A stretch of 64,000 nt of DNA from Isoetes taiwanensis (GCA_021234155.1 JAJEKV010000039.1:13279156-13343155), one strand, 5' to 3'; counted from the stretch's first letter, positions 33,850 to 45,925 are shown. Program-made: numbers and translations. The notes: generated from the sequence alone by a model not told the origin.

Positions 33850-34450
33850 CTTGCTCCTTAAAAATGATATTTCTGCTTCTGCACGTGCTAAGGCAGCCCA
33901 AATATGTATGTTCTCCATTGACTGCAAACAATGAAGAAACCTATCAAACAATCAACATGTAGCCGCCTCTGAAGAAAATGTGAAAGCAAACAAAACAGTA
34001 AATCAGAAAATCTTGCTTCTAATATTCATGAAGTGGTACCTGAACCTCCCATAACTGTTGATGTTTCTGGGAGAGCCTTGGGGGCAGCTTGATGGTCCCT
34101 TTATGCATAGGATGTGGGCCAATCCCAGTAACGCATCCTGGTGCTGCATATCCATAATATCCTGCATAAGGAGGCACGTAACCAGCAGCAAATGCTGCTT
34201 GCTGTTGTGCATACCATGCATTTGGGTTCCAAGGCCCTGCCAAAAGTATTTGAGACTTGGAATTGGTTAGAAAATAGCAAACAAGAGTAGGCTACCATCA
34301 CAAAACTTCTAGCAAGTAATCCTTAACGACACTTTCTACAGAAATAAAAGCAATACCTGCCAGATGATTGATTCAGTTTTTTCAGATGCACGAAAGCAGC
34401 ATTCTCCACCACTTGGGTTTCAGATACGCCGGATTTGCCATATCCAAGAA
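33850..34450 (-). pseudogene. Captured host gene fragment with exon-intron structure
   Basis: Three minus-strand pieces are flanked by splice-like signals. The first, near 34440-34360, reads KSGVSETQVVENAAFVHLKK. The second, about 34236-34041, follows TTTTGGCAG and reads GPWNPNAWYAQQQAAFAAGY to LPPRLSQKHQQLWEVQ, ending at CAG/GTACC. The third, about 33917-33845, follows TTTGCAG and reads MENIHIWAALARAEAEISFL. The tyrosine/glycine/proline-rich second piece resembles a low-complexity segment of an RNA- or DNA-binding protein. The gene is not identified. Exons kept with introns imply capture at the DNA level, as in Pack-type transposons. Confidence 0.5.
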
Positions 34451-35216
34451 GGAAAAGAAGGAAAATAGCCTGAAGGAAAAGAAGGCTGGAAGAAAAAGAG
34501 GTTGCCATAGCCGGAAGGAGGAATGTTAGAACATGCCAGATCTCTTTGTGATCCCGGATTTGTAATGAGGATTGCCATATCCAAGAACAAGCAAGGCCAC
34601 TAAGGCCAGCCCTTGCCCTTGCCCTCGCCCTCGCCATCGCCATCGCTAGCTGGAAGGAAAAGAAGGAAAAGAAGGTCGCCATAGCCGGAAAGAGGTCGCC
34701 ATAGCCGGGCCGGAAGGAAAGGTGCAGGCACGACCCAAGGCGGGAAAGCTGACAACCAATAGGATGCTACTACGAGGATCACCATCCAAACCGTTCATCG
34801 GCGCTAAATCTGGTCTGTTCATCTGGGCAAAAAAAAAAACCTATATTACAATTTATTTTCGACGTTGTAATTAGGTATAATGTTCCGCAATGAATATTAC
34901 TTGGGGACATTTTCTAATTTGGGGGCGTCCTTCCTTCACCAAAACTTCCACCGCCATAGCTTCCACCTTCACAGCTCCGGTGCCGTCGATACACCCTTCG
35001 ATGTTGCCATAGCTTGGCGACATATAGAAAGGCAGGTTAAACAGGCGATGTCGGCCCTTTGCCGAGCTCTGTTTTGAGCAGAATCTCATCCACCATAGCC
35101 GAGCTTGGAATTAAACGAGGGTCCGTCATGAAAGGTATTTCTTGCAATCTCCATGAAATGAGGAGAAAATTGAAATTTGCATAAGTTGACATGCACATGA
35201 TGATGTGGCATGCCAT

Positions 35217-36675
35217 TGGTGATATGTCATACCAAGCAAGCAAGACAAACTTCTGACTAGGCCAAAAATATAAAAATGTGCAACTTTGGTTTCCCATGAG
35301 ATGATGTGGCAAATTTTTTGTGACATGGCAAGATATGGGTGTGTGGACATGATGATGACTATGCAAGCTTTTGGGCATGTTTGTCTCCGTCTCTCGAAAA
35401 AAAATGTAGGGTTCACATTATGGGATGCTTCCCTTGCCACAAGTGGTTAGGATTTTTCTGGCAACATCATGCCGTTACCCTTGTGGCACCAACAAATAGC
35501 ATGGAAAAGATGATGTGGCACTCTGAGTGGTGATATGGCATGCCAAGTAAGCAATTCCAAGTTTTGACTAGGCCAAAAATGAAAAGATATCCATCTCTGA
35601 ACTTTTCATCTGATGATGTTGGCAAATTTTGGGTGACATGGCAAGATGGTGGTGACATGGACATGTAATAGAATGAAATTCCATTTTCCCTGTTGTGATT
35701 ACATGGACGACTCGTGAAGGGAGTGGGTTGTTGAATCTCGTGAGTTCAAATTGAGGGCTTCTAATTCCGCAACATTTCAAGCAGACTAGAAGGAAAGGAA
35801 ATGAATGTCACAAGGTTATATACATGTCCAATAATACGGGCGCCTACACAAGGCAAACTTGTGGACCATGATATATGATCAATCCTTGGTCCTTTGTACT
35901 TCTAGAAAGATTCTCTAGATAACCATTGAAACATTCTTTACAAAGTCAAGTCTACAAACCCATAATGCTCAAAACATGCCACCTAGGCTCCAACATGCCA
36001 CCTAGGCTTCAACATGCCAAGGTGGCTCAACCATGCCACGTGGGCTCCAACGTGCCAAGGTGGCTCAAACATGCCACCTAGGCTCCAACATGCCAAGGTG
36101 GCTCAAACATGCCACCTAGGCTCCAACATGCCAAGGTGGCTTAAACATTCCACCTAGGCTCCAACATGCCAAGGTGGCTCAACCATGCCACGTGGGCTCC
36201 AACTTGCCAAGTTGGCTAAAACATGCCATGTGGGCTCCAACATGCCACCTAGGCTCCAACATGCCAAGGTGGCTCAATCATGCCATGTGGGCTCCAACAT
36301 GTCAAGGTGGCTCAAATATGCCACCTAGTCTCCAACATGCCAAGGTGGCTCAACCATGCCACGTGAGCTCTAACGTGCCAAGGTGGCTCAAACATGCCAC
36401 CTAGGCTCCAACATGTGGCTCAAACATGCCGCATGGCCTCCAACATGCCACCTAGGCTCCAACATGCTAAGGTGGCTCAGGCATGACACCTAGGCACCAA
36501 TATGCCACCAAGCCACCTAGGCACTCCAAATGGTGACATGGCATACCAAGTAAGCAAGGTCAAGTTTTGACTAGGCCAAAAATGAAAAGATGTCCATCTT
36601 TGATCTTTTCATTGGGTGATGTTGGTAAATTTTGGGTGACATGGCTAGATGATGGTGACATGGATATGATGACTA
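35217..36675. repeat. Three dispersed copies of a ~140-bp repeat
   Basis: Related blocks lie at about 35217-35355, 35530-35670 and 36530-36675. They share ACTAGGCCAAAAATGAAAAG, GATGATGTTGGCAAATTTTG and GGTGACATGGCAAGATGGTG. The order is the same in each. They flank the left minisatellite array, so local duplication preceded array growth. Confidence 0.7.
35968..36515 (+). repeat. Minisatellite array, forward orientation
   Basis: The 38-bp unit is made of two 19-bp halves, CATGCCACCTAGGCTCCAA and CATGCCAAGGTGGCTCAAA. About 14 units are present, with variants such as CATGCCACGTGGGCTCCAA. Frames across it (HVGSNLPRWLKHAT-like) are repeat artefacts. Confidence 0.92.
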
Positions 36676-37459
36676 GGACTTTATGCAAGAAATATGATAA
36701 ACCTTTGAAATTTTTGGTAGAGGAGTTTGGCAAGGGATAGAATAGAGGGATCTTGAAGAACTTAAAGCGCTGACACCCTTTTCCAAATCGAACGGACCCG
36801 GGACTTTCTTGCGCGCTTCCTCACGGAGGGGAGAGGCCAGACCCAGAAAATGGACCTCGGAAGGGTTGTCGAGGCAGCCTTTCTGTCGGCTCCTCCGGGA
36901 GGGCAAATGCCAATCCCCCCCCCCCCCCCCCCCCTTTCCGAGAGCTCAATTTTCCTATCCGACCGTTGAATCCGCCATTCAAGTAACCTGCTTCGAGCAG
37001 GCTCAAAAAAATCCAAGATCCGTCCAGGAGAACTTATCAAACCACGAAGCGTCCTGTGGGTTTACCACGTAGAAGATCAAGTGTTGTCGTTCGGGCAGTA
37101 CAAAGACTCTGGAATGGAGATTCGACTTCGCCACGTCGTCCGGAATGGCGAAATTACCCCAGGGACCAAGTTACATGGCCATTTTGGCAACGAAAGAAAC
37201 ACGAACCCTCCACATAGTGGTATTCCGCAGCCACCTCCTAGGCCAATTGACTACGAACGTGTTGGACATGAGCTACGTTGGTGCTTCTTGGAGAAGGGGT
37301 GGTCTTCTGCCCACGAAACTTGCTCCCCGGGGTAAAGTCGACATTTTGAGTCCATTGGCAGAGTCAATTCACAGTTCCAGAGTGGGAAAGTTGCCCGTCC
37401 GTGGCCAGGGTTCTTTGGGAGAGGACCTTTGGGGCGAACTGCCTCCGAAAGGTTTTAAA
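36516..37459. other. Unique segment between minisatellite and palindrome
   Basis: This includes one 140-bp repeat copy, a poly-C run at about 36917-36934 and GC-rich sequence. Frames of 80-130 residues exist on both strands, but none resembles a domain. It might be captured host DNA. Confidence 0.4.
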
Positions 37460-38315
37460 GGTCCATCTTATGGCGTCAACACCCTACCTCTACGTGATGA
37501 CATTGTACAAGATTTTGGTCGAATCTGACTAGGATATAGCCTCCGAAACGTAAACCCTGTGTGTTGCTAGGTTATTGAAGGGTTTACGTTATGGGGGTCG
37601 AGTTTTAGTCGGTTGCACTTGGGTCATGGTTGAGAAGCTGCAATTGAGAACATGAAGCAATAGGAATTGATGGAATGGGGTTTGGAGTTATCCTCCTCCC
37701 AGTGTTGCAATTAGAAGTCAAGAGCGCCTTTTGCTGTTTGGGATCATTCGGGATGGCCAATAGATCCAAACTCTGTTAGTTCAGTTGCCATGGCTCCGCA
37801 TGTGTGTTTAGCAAAGGCGCACCTAGCTATCCAAGAAAACGACCACGTTTTGGCCTCCGAAACGTAAACCCTGTGTGTTGCTAGGTTATTGTAGGGTTTA
37901 CGTTTCGGAGGCCAAAATGTGATCATTTTCTCGGATAGCTAGGTGCACCTTTGCTAAACAGACATGTGGAGCCATGGCAACTGAAATAACAGAGTTTGGA
38001 TCTATTGGCCATCCCGAATGATCCCAAACAATTTTGCAACTGCAAAAGGTGCTCTTGACTTCTAATTGCCACACTGGGAGGAAGATAAATCCAAATCCCA
38101 TTCCCTCAGTTCCTATTGCTTCACATTTTCAACTGCAGCTTCTTCACCATGTCCCAAGTGCAACCTACTAAAACTCGACCTCCATAACGCAAACCTTTCA
38201 ATAACCTAGCAACACACAGGGTTTACATTTTGGAGGCCGTATCCTAGTCAGATTCGACCAGAATCTTGCACAATGTCATCACGTAGAGGTAGGGTGTTGA
38301 GCCATAAGATGGACC
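37460..38315. repeat. Long palindrome, arms of ~415 bp around a 20-nt loop
   Basis: The left arm (37460-37872) and right arm (37893-38315) are reverse complements with scattered differences. The outer words are GGTCCATCTTATGGC and GCCATAAGATGGACC. The inner stem is TTTTGGCCTCCGAAACGTAA and its complement. A smaller 70-bp hairpin with the same GCCTCCGAAACGTAAACCCT stem occurs in each arm (near 37540 and 38190) and at the centre, so the structure is nested. A transcript would form one very long hairpin, a possible small-RNA source. Confidence 0.85.
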
Positions 38316-38324
38316 AGAATCTTG

Positions 38325-40075
38325 CCCACTTTGGCATGTTTGAGCCACCTGGCATGTTTGAGCCTAGGTGGCATGTTGGAGCCTAGATGGCATGTTTGAG
38401 CCACCTTGGCATGTTCGAGCCTAGGTGGCATGTTGGAGCCACCTTGGCATGTTGGAGCTTAAGTGAGCCTGCATGGCATGTTTGAGCCTATGTGGCATGT
38501 TTGAGCCACCTAGGAATGTTGGAGCCTAGGTGGCATGTTGGAGCCCACGTGGCATATTTGAGCCACCTTGGCAACTTAGAGCATAGGTGGCATGTTGGAG
38601 CCTGCGTGGCATGTTTGAGCACGTTGGAGCCACCTTGGCATGTTTGAGCCATTTTGTCACGTTGGAGCCTAGGTGGCATGTTGGAGCCACCTTGGCATGT
38701 TTTGAGCCTAGGTGGCATGTTAGAACTCACCTTGGCATGTTGGAGCCCGTGGCATGTTGGAGCCCAAGTGGCATGTTTGAGCCACCTTGGCATGTTGGAG
38801 CCTAGGTGGCATGTTGGAGCCCATGTGGCATGTTTGAGCCACCTTGTTATGTTGGAGCCTAGGTGGCATGTTTGAGCCACCTTGGCATGTTGGAGCCTAG
38901 GTGGCATGTTGGAGCCCACGTGGCATGTTTGAGCCTAGGGTGGCATGTTAAGAGCCACCGGTGGCATGTTGGAGCCTAGGTGGCATGTTTGAGCCAACTT
39001 GGCATATTTAAGCCTAGGTGGCATGTTGTGAGCCACCTTGGCATGTTGGAGCCTAGGTGGCATGGTGGAGCCCACGTGGCATGTTTGAGCCACCTTGGCA
39101 TGTTGGACCTAGGTGGCATGTTGGAGCCTAGGTGGCATGTTTGAGCCCACCTTGGCATGTTTGAGCCTAGGTGGCATGTTGGAGCCTAGGTGGCATGTTT
39201 GAGCCACCTTGGCACGTTGAGCCTAGGGTGGCATGTTGGAGCCACCTTGGCATGTTGGAGCCCTGTGAGCACGCATGGCATGTTTGAGCCTATGTGGCAT
39301 GTTTGAGCCACCTAGGAATGTTGGGCGTGGGTGGCATGTTGGAGCCCACGTGGCATATTTGAGCCACCTTGGCAAGTTGGAGCATAGGTGGCATCTTTGG
39401 AGCTGCGTGGCATGTTTGAGCACGTTGGACCTAGGTGGCATGTTTGAGCCATTTTGCATGTTGGAGCCTAAGTGGCATGTTGGAGCCACCTTGGCATGTT
39501 TGAGCCTAGGTGGCATGTTAGGAGCCACCTTGGCATGTTGGAACCCACGTGGCATGTGGGCCCCGTGGCATGTTTGAGCCACCTTGGCATGTTGGAGCCT
39601 AGGTGGCATGTTGAAGCCCATGTGGCATGTTTGAGCCACCTTGTCATGTTGGAGCCTAGGTGGCATGTTTGAGCCACCTTGGCATGTTGGAGCCTAGGTG
39701 GCATGTTGGAGCCCACGTGGCATGTTTGAGCCACATTGGCATGTTTGAGCCTAGGTGGCATGTTAGAGCTACGTTGGCATCTTTGGAGCCTAGGTGGCAT
39801 GTTTGGAGCCAACTTGGCATATTTAAGCCTAGGTGACATGTTGTGAGCCACCTTGGCATGTTGGAGCCTAGGTGGCATGGTGGAGCCCACGCGGGCATGT
39901 TTGCGCCCACGTTGGCATATTGGAGCCTGCATGGCATGTTAGAGCCAGCGTGGGTATGTTGGAGCCACCTTGGCATGTTGGAGCCACCTTTGTGGCATGT
40001 TTGAGCCACCTTGTGTATGTTTGAGCCACCTTGGTGGCATGTTTGAGCCACCTTGGCATGTTTGAGCTGATTGGG
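38325..40075 (-). repeat. Minisatellite array, reverse orientation
   Basis: This is the same 19+19 bp unit as at 35968, but on the opposite strand, about 45 units over 1.75 kb. Two blocks within it (about 38460-38900 and 39250-39680) repeat the same order of variants, evidence of a segmental duplication of about 790 bp inside the array. Confidence 0.92.
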
Positions 40076-40126
40076 ACCTGAGATCATGTGCATATGCTCA
40101 AAAAATGGATTTGAGGCATAAAAAAG

Positions 40127-40283
<157 letters not shown>

Positions 40284-40404
40284 GGGTCAAACCTTAACAG
40301 GCCTTGATGTAAGGTGGTTGGGGGGCGGGGCCCAACCGAGCAATGTAGTGTGGTGTGTGGTCACATGTCCAGTTTGGATGCCTAGTGTGGCGTGGCGTTA
40401 AAAT

Positions 40405-40405
40405 A

Positions 40406-40492
<87 letters not shown>

Positions 40493-40520
40493 GACACACA
40501 CACACACACAAAGGATCTGA
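40405..40520. repeat. Compound microsatellite (TATC)n(TC)n(AC)n
   Basis: About nine TATC units run into TC and then AC repeats, with one AAG interruption near 40491. Confidence 0.97.
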
Positions 40521-40849
40521 TAGACTTGTTGGTTCCCATGGATGTTAAAGTTAAATTCAGTTCAATTCAATTTTGGGATCTTCATAATGCCTTTGCATTC
40601 TAGTTTTCTATAAGCATGAGGGGTAAAGGGACAATAGATGAGATATTGCATTTTTGCACCGGTCCTGCACCCCCTCAAGGAATACAAATCAAATTCTTGA
40701 TGGTTTTGTTATGCAAAAATAGGTGTTAAGTAATTGAAGTAGTTGAAGTAACTTGTCTTACATGGAATACTAGTATAAGGACATGTGATCGTGCACATGC
40801 ATCACATGTAGCAAATCAAGTACTCCCCTACCACTATAAAGACCCGTGA

Positions 40850-41290
40850 TATGGAAGGATAATTCTTTCCTACTTCTATAAAGACATGTGACAATAGAAG
40901 TATTACACATGTCGTAATTCATGTATTCTTTTCCTACAATGCCTTAGCAAATAAAGTACTGGTCCTACTACTATAAAGACATGTGACATGGAAGCATATG
41001 ACATGTAGAGAATCAAGTATTCTTTCCTACTTCTATAAAGACATGTGACAATAGAAGTATTACACATGTCATAATTCATGTATTCTTTCCTACAATGCCT
41101 TAGCAAATAAAGTACTCATCTCCTACTACTATAAAGACATGTGAATGGAAGTATAGGACATGTAGAGAATCAAATATTCTTTCTACATCTATAAAGACAT
41201 GTGACAATAGAATTATTAGACGGTAGAAATTCAAGTATTCTTTCCTACAAAGGATTGTATTATAAAATGACATGTCACAATAGAAGAAAC
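40850..41290. repeat. Right subterminal tandem repeat, 157-bp period
   Basis: Nearly three units begin at 40864, 41021 and 41178 with TCTTTCCTAC. Each contains TATAAAGACATGTGACAATA and other ACATGT words. The ACATGT density matches the left subterminal region, which supports a shared role as transposase-binding sites. Confidence 0.8.
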
Positions 41291-41421
41291 TACAAAACAA
41301 CAGTGGATGTTTTAGTCCACTGAAAAAAGAACACCATTATCGAACAAAACCATACCTCCACAAATCCACATGTAGGATTCTTTGAAAACAGGACATGTAG
41401 ACCTACCAAAACTGATGTTTT

Positions 41422-41452
41422 CAACAGTGGACCAAAAACCGGGGTGAGTGTG
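41422..41452 (-). repeat. Right terminal inverted repeat of the CACTA-like element
   Basis: Its reverse complement begins CACACTCACCCCGGTTTTTG. It is followed directly by AGG at 41453-41455, the second copy of the target duplication. Confidence 0.9.
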
Positions 41453-41455
41453 AGG

Positions 41456-42560
41456 CATTACCGTGAATTCATAGTGCCCATACCGCGTTCTGAAAGCGGT
41501 TTTATGAATATCTTCTTCCTTTATCCGAATTTGGTGATAGCCCGACCTTAAGTCGATTTTGGAGAAGACCTTTGCACCTTGGAGTTGATCCATCAAGTCA
41601 TCTGATCTTGGGAGCGCATACTTGTTCTTAATGGTGTGCTTGTTCAACTGCCTATAGTCTATGCACATCCTTAAACTGCCATCCTTCTTCTTTACAAAGA
41701 TAATGGGTGCTCCAAATGGCGAGACGCTAGGTCTAATGAAGCCTAGGTCGAGCAACTCCTGCAATTGCTTCTTTAGCTCCGTCAACTCCTCAAGGCCGTC
41801 ATTACGTATGGAGCCTTGCTTGTCGGCTTTGCTTCGCCTGAAAAGCTATCTCACACTCGACTCCCCTATAAGGAGGGAGCTGCTTGATCTCATCCGGGAA
41901 CAGCTCGTGGAACTCCGTGATCAAGTTAGCTATCTGCTTAAGCAACTTAATTGTTGAGCACTTTATCTTCTTCACTTTCTTCTAATTCCGGCTCTTCAAT
42001 CTCAAGCTTGAAGATGTATGCCATCTGCTCGCTCTTGATGCACTTGAACAGCCGTTTAGAAGACGCATAATCGCATGATGGGAACAACTTCTTTACCCGC
42101 GATCTCGATGATCTTGCCGCCGGTGTTGGGAAGGTCACCTTCCGCTTCCACAATCAATAATGGCCCCTCGCTGGTCCAAGGTACTCCATTCCTATGATCA
42201 AGTCGTATTTGCCAATGCCCATTACTTCTTGCCCCATCCGATATTAATCCCCGGCAAGTCGATGTCGGTTAATTCTCTTGCCTCGCCCTACCTTCTCGCT
42301 CCACTTGCTAAGACAATGGGCCTTGGTTTTGACTTTAGTGGTTTCAACTTCAACATTTGAACCATTCCGGGGATGCAAAGTTATGGCTACTTCCCGAGTC
42401 TATCGTGACTATGAAGGACTTGGTTTTGGCCTTCCCCACGTGGAAATTACTTTATACTCGCTCTCTGCTTGCTCAGATCTATTGCGGCAAAGATATGACA
42501 CTCACCCCAATGTAGTCGAACTAACTTCTTGCCGCCGCCGCCGACGTAGTGTCCCAATCT
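41456..42560 (-). pseudogene. Element A protease and N-terminal reverse transcriptase
   Basis: From right to left, the protease region comes first, with KYDLIIGMEYLG, the downstream flank of the active site, and several stops. The linker FHELFPDEIKQLPPYRGVE follows. Reverse transcriptase starts with [36 protein letters not shown] and [14 protein letters not shown] and stops at YEFTVMP, where the CACTA-like element enters. The catalytic aspartate in [10 protein letters not shown] is kept. The frame resumes at 32505. Confidence 0.9.
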
Positions 42561-43880
42561 CCCAACTCGCTTAGCGCCGCACTCACGTATGGGCAGCCAC
42601 CCTGCCCTATGGCCTGGCCGAAGCACCAACCAAAACCGCTTATGCACTCCTATCTCTTTTCCTTGGGCATAGCCTGCAAAAAGGATCGCACTGCTTTGGA
42701 GTAGTTTGACCCCTCCTGCTTGTCCTTGAAGGACACTTGCTTTTTCTCCTGCTGCTTCCCTTGGTTGCCACCATATGGGGCTCTAGCTGGGCCTGGGCTT
42801 GCTGCCCTAGGGCTATAACTCCCTGTTGCCTTACCTTTATCCTGGTAATACTGCTACCTCTGCCTGCTATTGTGAGGTCCTGTTCCTTGCAAGCTTATTG
42901 CCTTGGACTCTGCTTCTGATACTGTCTTAGGATTTATTGCCCTTACAAGCTTGCGGATCTCCTCATTCAGGCCCTCGATGTAGCTCTCCACTGCATGCTT
43001 CTCACCCAATTTGGGCACATCTGACCCTCGGACCTCATGAATTCCCTCAGATGCTTAAGATCGATTTGTTGCCTTGTCGCTTTTGCCGTAGAATTGCTTT
43101 GCATCATCTTTGGACTTATGCTCTCTCGGGACATAATGGCGCTTGAAGGCTTTAGCGAACTTCCTGAACCTGCAAGCATCCCTGCTTAAGCCATGGGCCT
43201 TGGCATAACCCTTCCACCAAATCGTCTTTGCACCCGAGGTTAGCCATTTGCTACCACGCCTTTATCCTTATCCTTCATACCATACAGCGTTGCCGTATTC
43301 ACTCATCTCGTCGAGCCAAGCCTCCCTCCATGCACGACGCATTTCCGCTCGAGAATTTGCTCGAGCTTCCTGGCCTTCCAAACATTTCCCAATGCAGAGT
43401 CTACCTTCTTCTGGTAGTCAGAGGCTCTTGTGTCCCTTTGTCGTCCATTTGTGGTATCCCTCTGCCTTCCATGTGTAGTGACCCTCTGCCTTCCATCTAT
43501 ACGGTCTTGGGCCTGGTCTTCCTCTTCCTCGGAGTCGGAGTCTGAATCCGAGCTTGAGTCGGAGGATTCCAGCTGGAGGACCTCCTTCTCTTGCTCCTCT
43601 TCTTGTCTCTTCCTGTTTTTTGAGCTGATGCTTGCGGCAACTGAGCATTGCCCACCAACCCGGGCCGCTTGGCTGCCAGCAAAAGCCTTTATCTACCCAG
43701 TCCGGCCTCATCTCTGATGGATATTTCCTCTTCAAGGGTTATGGGTCCAAATTCCTCGAGCAGTTTCCTTGCCTGGGTGGCCTCATGCGGACTCTGTTCT
43801 TCCATATGTTCTCGGCGTTGTCATTCCCCTGGGCCTAGGCCTCTAGCTGCATACACAAGTAGTTCATGGCTATATGGTTA
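42561..43880 (-). pseudogene. Element A gag, heavily frameshifted
   Basis: On the minus strand, frames alternate but remain parallel to element B gag: a serine/arginine-rich segment, a variable linker, then VRAINPKTVSEAESKA with a glutamine-rich tail leading to the protease. The usual zinc knuckle was not clearly found. Many single-base changes make it non-functional. Confidence 0.65.
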
Positions 43881-44025
43881 GTTTTACTTGTTCTCTTGCA
43901 TTATTTATGTTTGTTGGTATAGCTGGGGACACAAAATACATCAACAAAACATTTAAAGTGCAAAAGAAATTATATTTATATGATATCATATCCTAATACA
44001 AAAACCCCCGGGATCAAGAATCTAA

Positions 44026-44990
44026 CTATTCTTGGAATCGCCGGTATGATGGGTTATCCTCTAGGAACTTCTTCACTTGGGCTGTTCCCACTGAATGACC
44101 CAAGTTCCTAAGGACATTGATTGAAGATCCCCCCTGCAAAGCTCTCGCCAATTCTTCTATCCTGCGCTCGGAGGTATAGGCTGCAGTCACTGCCAGTCTT
44201 CCCTGCCGTCTGTAAGGTATGGCAAAGTAAAAAACATCGAGTGCTATCTCTCTCTTCACCAGGATGGCATACTCGGTGTTTGGAGCTAACCGAGCATGCC
44301 GGCCAAAGCCTGAGAGTGCAATTAGCATCGATGCTCCTTCCTCGCCCCTGGGGGTGAATTTGCGGTGAATTACCGCTATTCTTCCATCCATCAGCAGGGG
44401 AAGGTAATACCGCCGCGACACGTGCTGCGTGCCAATCCTCGTCTCGGCCCTCCCTCCAAATCTGCCCGCGCATAGTCATCAACCTCCACCGTGGTGAGCT
44501 CTCTGTAGTCTCTGACTGTTGCTGAAGCTCTCCTGAGGTCGAACTCGCCTCTTCTCTCCCGGGGAGGCGTTGCAAGAGCTTGCCGTTAAGATGTTCGAGG
44601 GTCGCGGGCGGATCCCCATCTGTTCTGTAGAGCAAGGGAACTCTTCCTCCGTCCGGTAGTTTGTTCAAGGGCCTTGTCTACCTCCATAATCCGCATGATG
44701 TTCGGCTTGATATCTGAGGTCGACTCTCCCGCGTGTAAGTGTCGGCTTCCCCTTACTTGGAGTGGGAAGTCGGAGGTTCCTCGGACGATGAAGTCGCCCG
44801 TGTCTGTTCTCTCGGGAGTAGGTGCAGCAATGTTCGTGGTCGATACTCCCTTTCCTGCACTCCTGGGAGTTTTGGATGTAAACTTAGGAGCAAAAATTCT
44901 TCGCCCTCGACAATGATGGGGCTAGGCTTGTGATGCCTAGCCCAAGGGTGGCGCGATCCTAAGAGTCTCGCCGCTTCTTTCAAGTCTTGC
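44026..44990 (-). pseudogene. Element A accessory ORF3, unknown function
   Basis: Three overlapping frames carry, in order, SPIIVEGEEFLLLSLHPKLP, SDIKPNIMRIMEVDKALEQ, then KFTPRGEEGASMLIALSGFG and RALQGGSSINVLRNLGHSVG. Element B has the same series (VIEGEEYILANDTLNLP, SPRGEESVALLIALSGFG, RALERGSFRNILRNVGKG). Conservation in two diverged copies implies it was once a real protein of roughly 330 residues. No domain was recognised. It lies between ORF2 and gag. Confidence 0.65.
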
Positions 44991-45116
44991 CACTCTTGTT
45001 CTGCTTGCCGCTGCTCTTCCGCTGGGTCGAGCTCGACGTAGTCTTCATCCTCTTCTTCTGACTCCTCGTCTTCTTCTTTTCCTTCTTGCTCCCCTCAGAT
45101 CGTGCGAAGGAGTTGT

Positions 45117-45557
45117 TTATCTTCGCTGGCTGGCTAATGGGTCCACGTCCATGGGTGGGATGGAGGTTTCTCCCATGGGGTTCTCGGCACGATGGGTGAG
45201 GAAAATGGCTAAGGCAGTGTTGAAAGAGAAGTACTTGGTCCTGTTGACAGTCAGGACCATTGGCTCGGGCGTGCGCTGGGCCTTGTTTGTGAGGTACTTG
45301 GCAATGTTTGGGACATCGCCTAAGGCTGCTTGAAGGGCTTGCCTGGGGACATAGTAACCTATGCAAGGTGGGAGCTGCACTAAAGAATGTCCTACCCTAG
45401 CTTGGAACTCGGACAGGACTCGGCTATATGCTGGGGTTGCGTGCAAGGTTGCTTGGACATCTATCTCCTTCCGGAAGACCCAGAAAATTTCATCGGCGTC
45501 AGCCTCGGCAGCATGAGCGCTGGCGCTGTCCCATCGCCTGAAATCAGAGGTTGCCAT
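45117..45557 (-). CDS. Element A accessory ORF2, unknown function (146 aa)
   Basis: The ATG at 45557 starts MATSDFRRWDSASAHAAEAD. The protein aligns along its length with 52006-51506 of element B: VQATLHATPAYSRVL against LHATLTRTPYYTDIV, and ALAIFLTHRAENPMGETSI against ALALFMQYKAVNKVGEPSI. The pattern suggests a compact alpha/beta protein. I know no family like it. It lies downstream of the H3-like gene and the hairpin spacer. A lysine-rich stretch in another frame follows at 45090-44990 and may be a frame-shifted C-terminal tail. Confidence 0.65.
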   Translation of the reverse strand: MATSDFRRWDSASAHAAEADADEIFWVFRKEIDVQATLHATPAYSRVLSEFQARVGHSLVQLPPCIGYYVPRQALQAALGDVPNIAKYLTNKAQRTPEPMVLTVNRTKYFSFNTALAIFLTHRAENPMGETSIPPMDVDPLASQRR

Positions 45558-45858
45558 GAGTTTAATGAGGAAGAGAGTAGCAAACGGTTGCAAGAGCGCC
45601 TCAGGGAGTTGGAAAATCGGCTAAGGGAGCAGGAGCAAACTCGTAGGGTGCTACCGACCTATTTATAGAAAAGGGGAAAACCTTAATTTTTGGGTGACTT
45701 GGAAAATTCTTGGGGTTGGGCAGTTCTAGCCTATATTGAGGTCTAAATGAGGATTGGAAGACTACTTTAAGGGTTTGAGCATGACTGGGTTACCTAAAGA
45801 TCTTAACATAACAGGTTGGAGATCATTTGGACAAGTTATGGTGGAGAAATGGTAGGAG

Positions 45859-45925
45859 GTCTCACAGGTAGCGCCTCGTTCAAAAGCTACACTTTAGTTT
45901 CTTGACCAGGCGCGACGTGTGAGAC
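45859..45925. repeat. Element A hairpin 1 (67 bp)
   Basis: GTCTCACAGGTAGCGCCTCG pairs with CGCGACGTGTGAGAC, and the inner AGCTAC/TTAGTTTC extends the stem. It is followed exactly 200 bp later by hairpin 2. Confidence 0.85.

Noticed and set aside
44108-44668. 186-residue frame starting MNKLPDGGRVPLLYRTDG
   Set aside because: Only parts of it parallel element B ORF3; most of it is in the wrong phase relative to the conserved SGFG block, so it is a mix of true and shadow frame.
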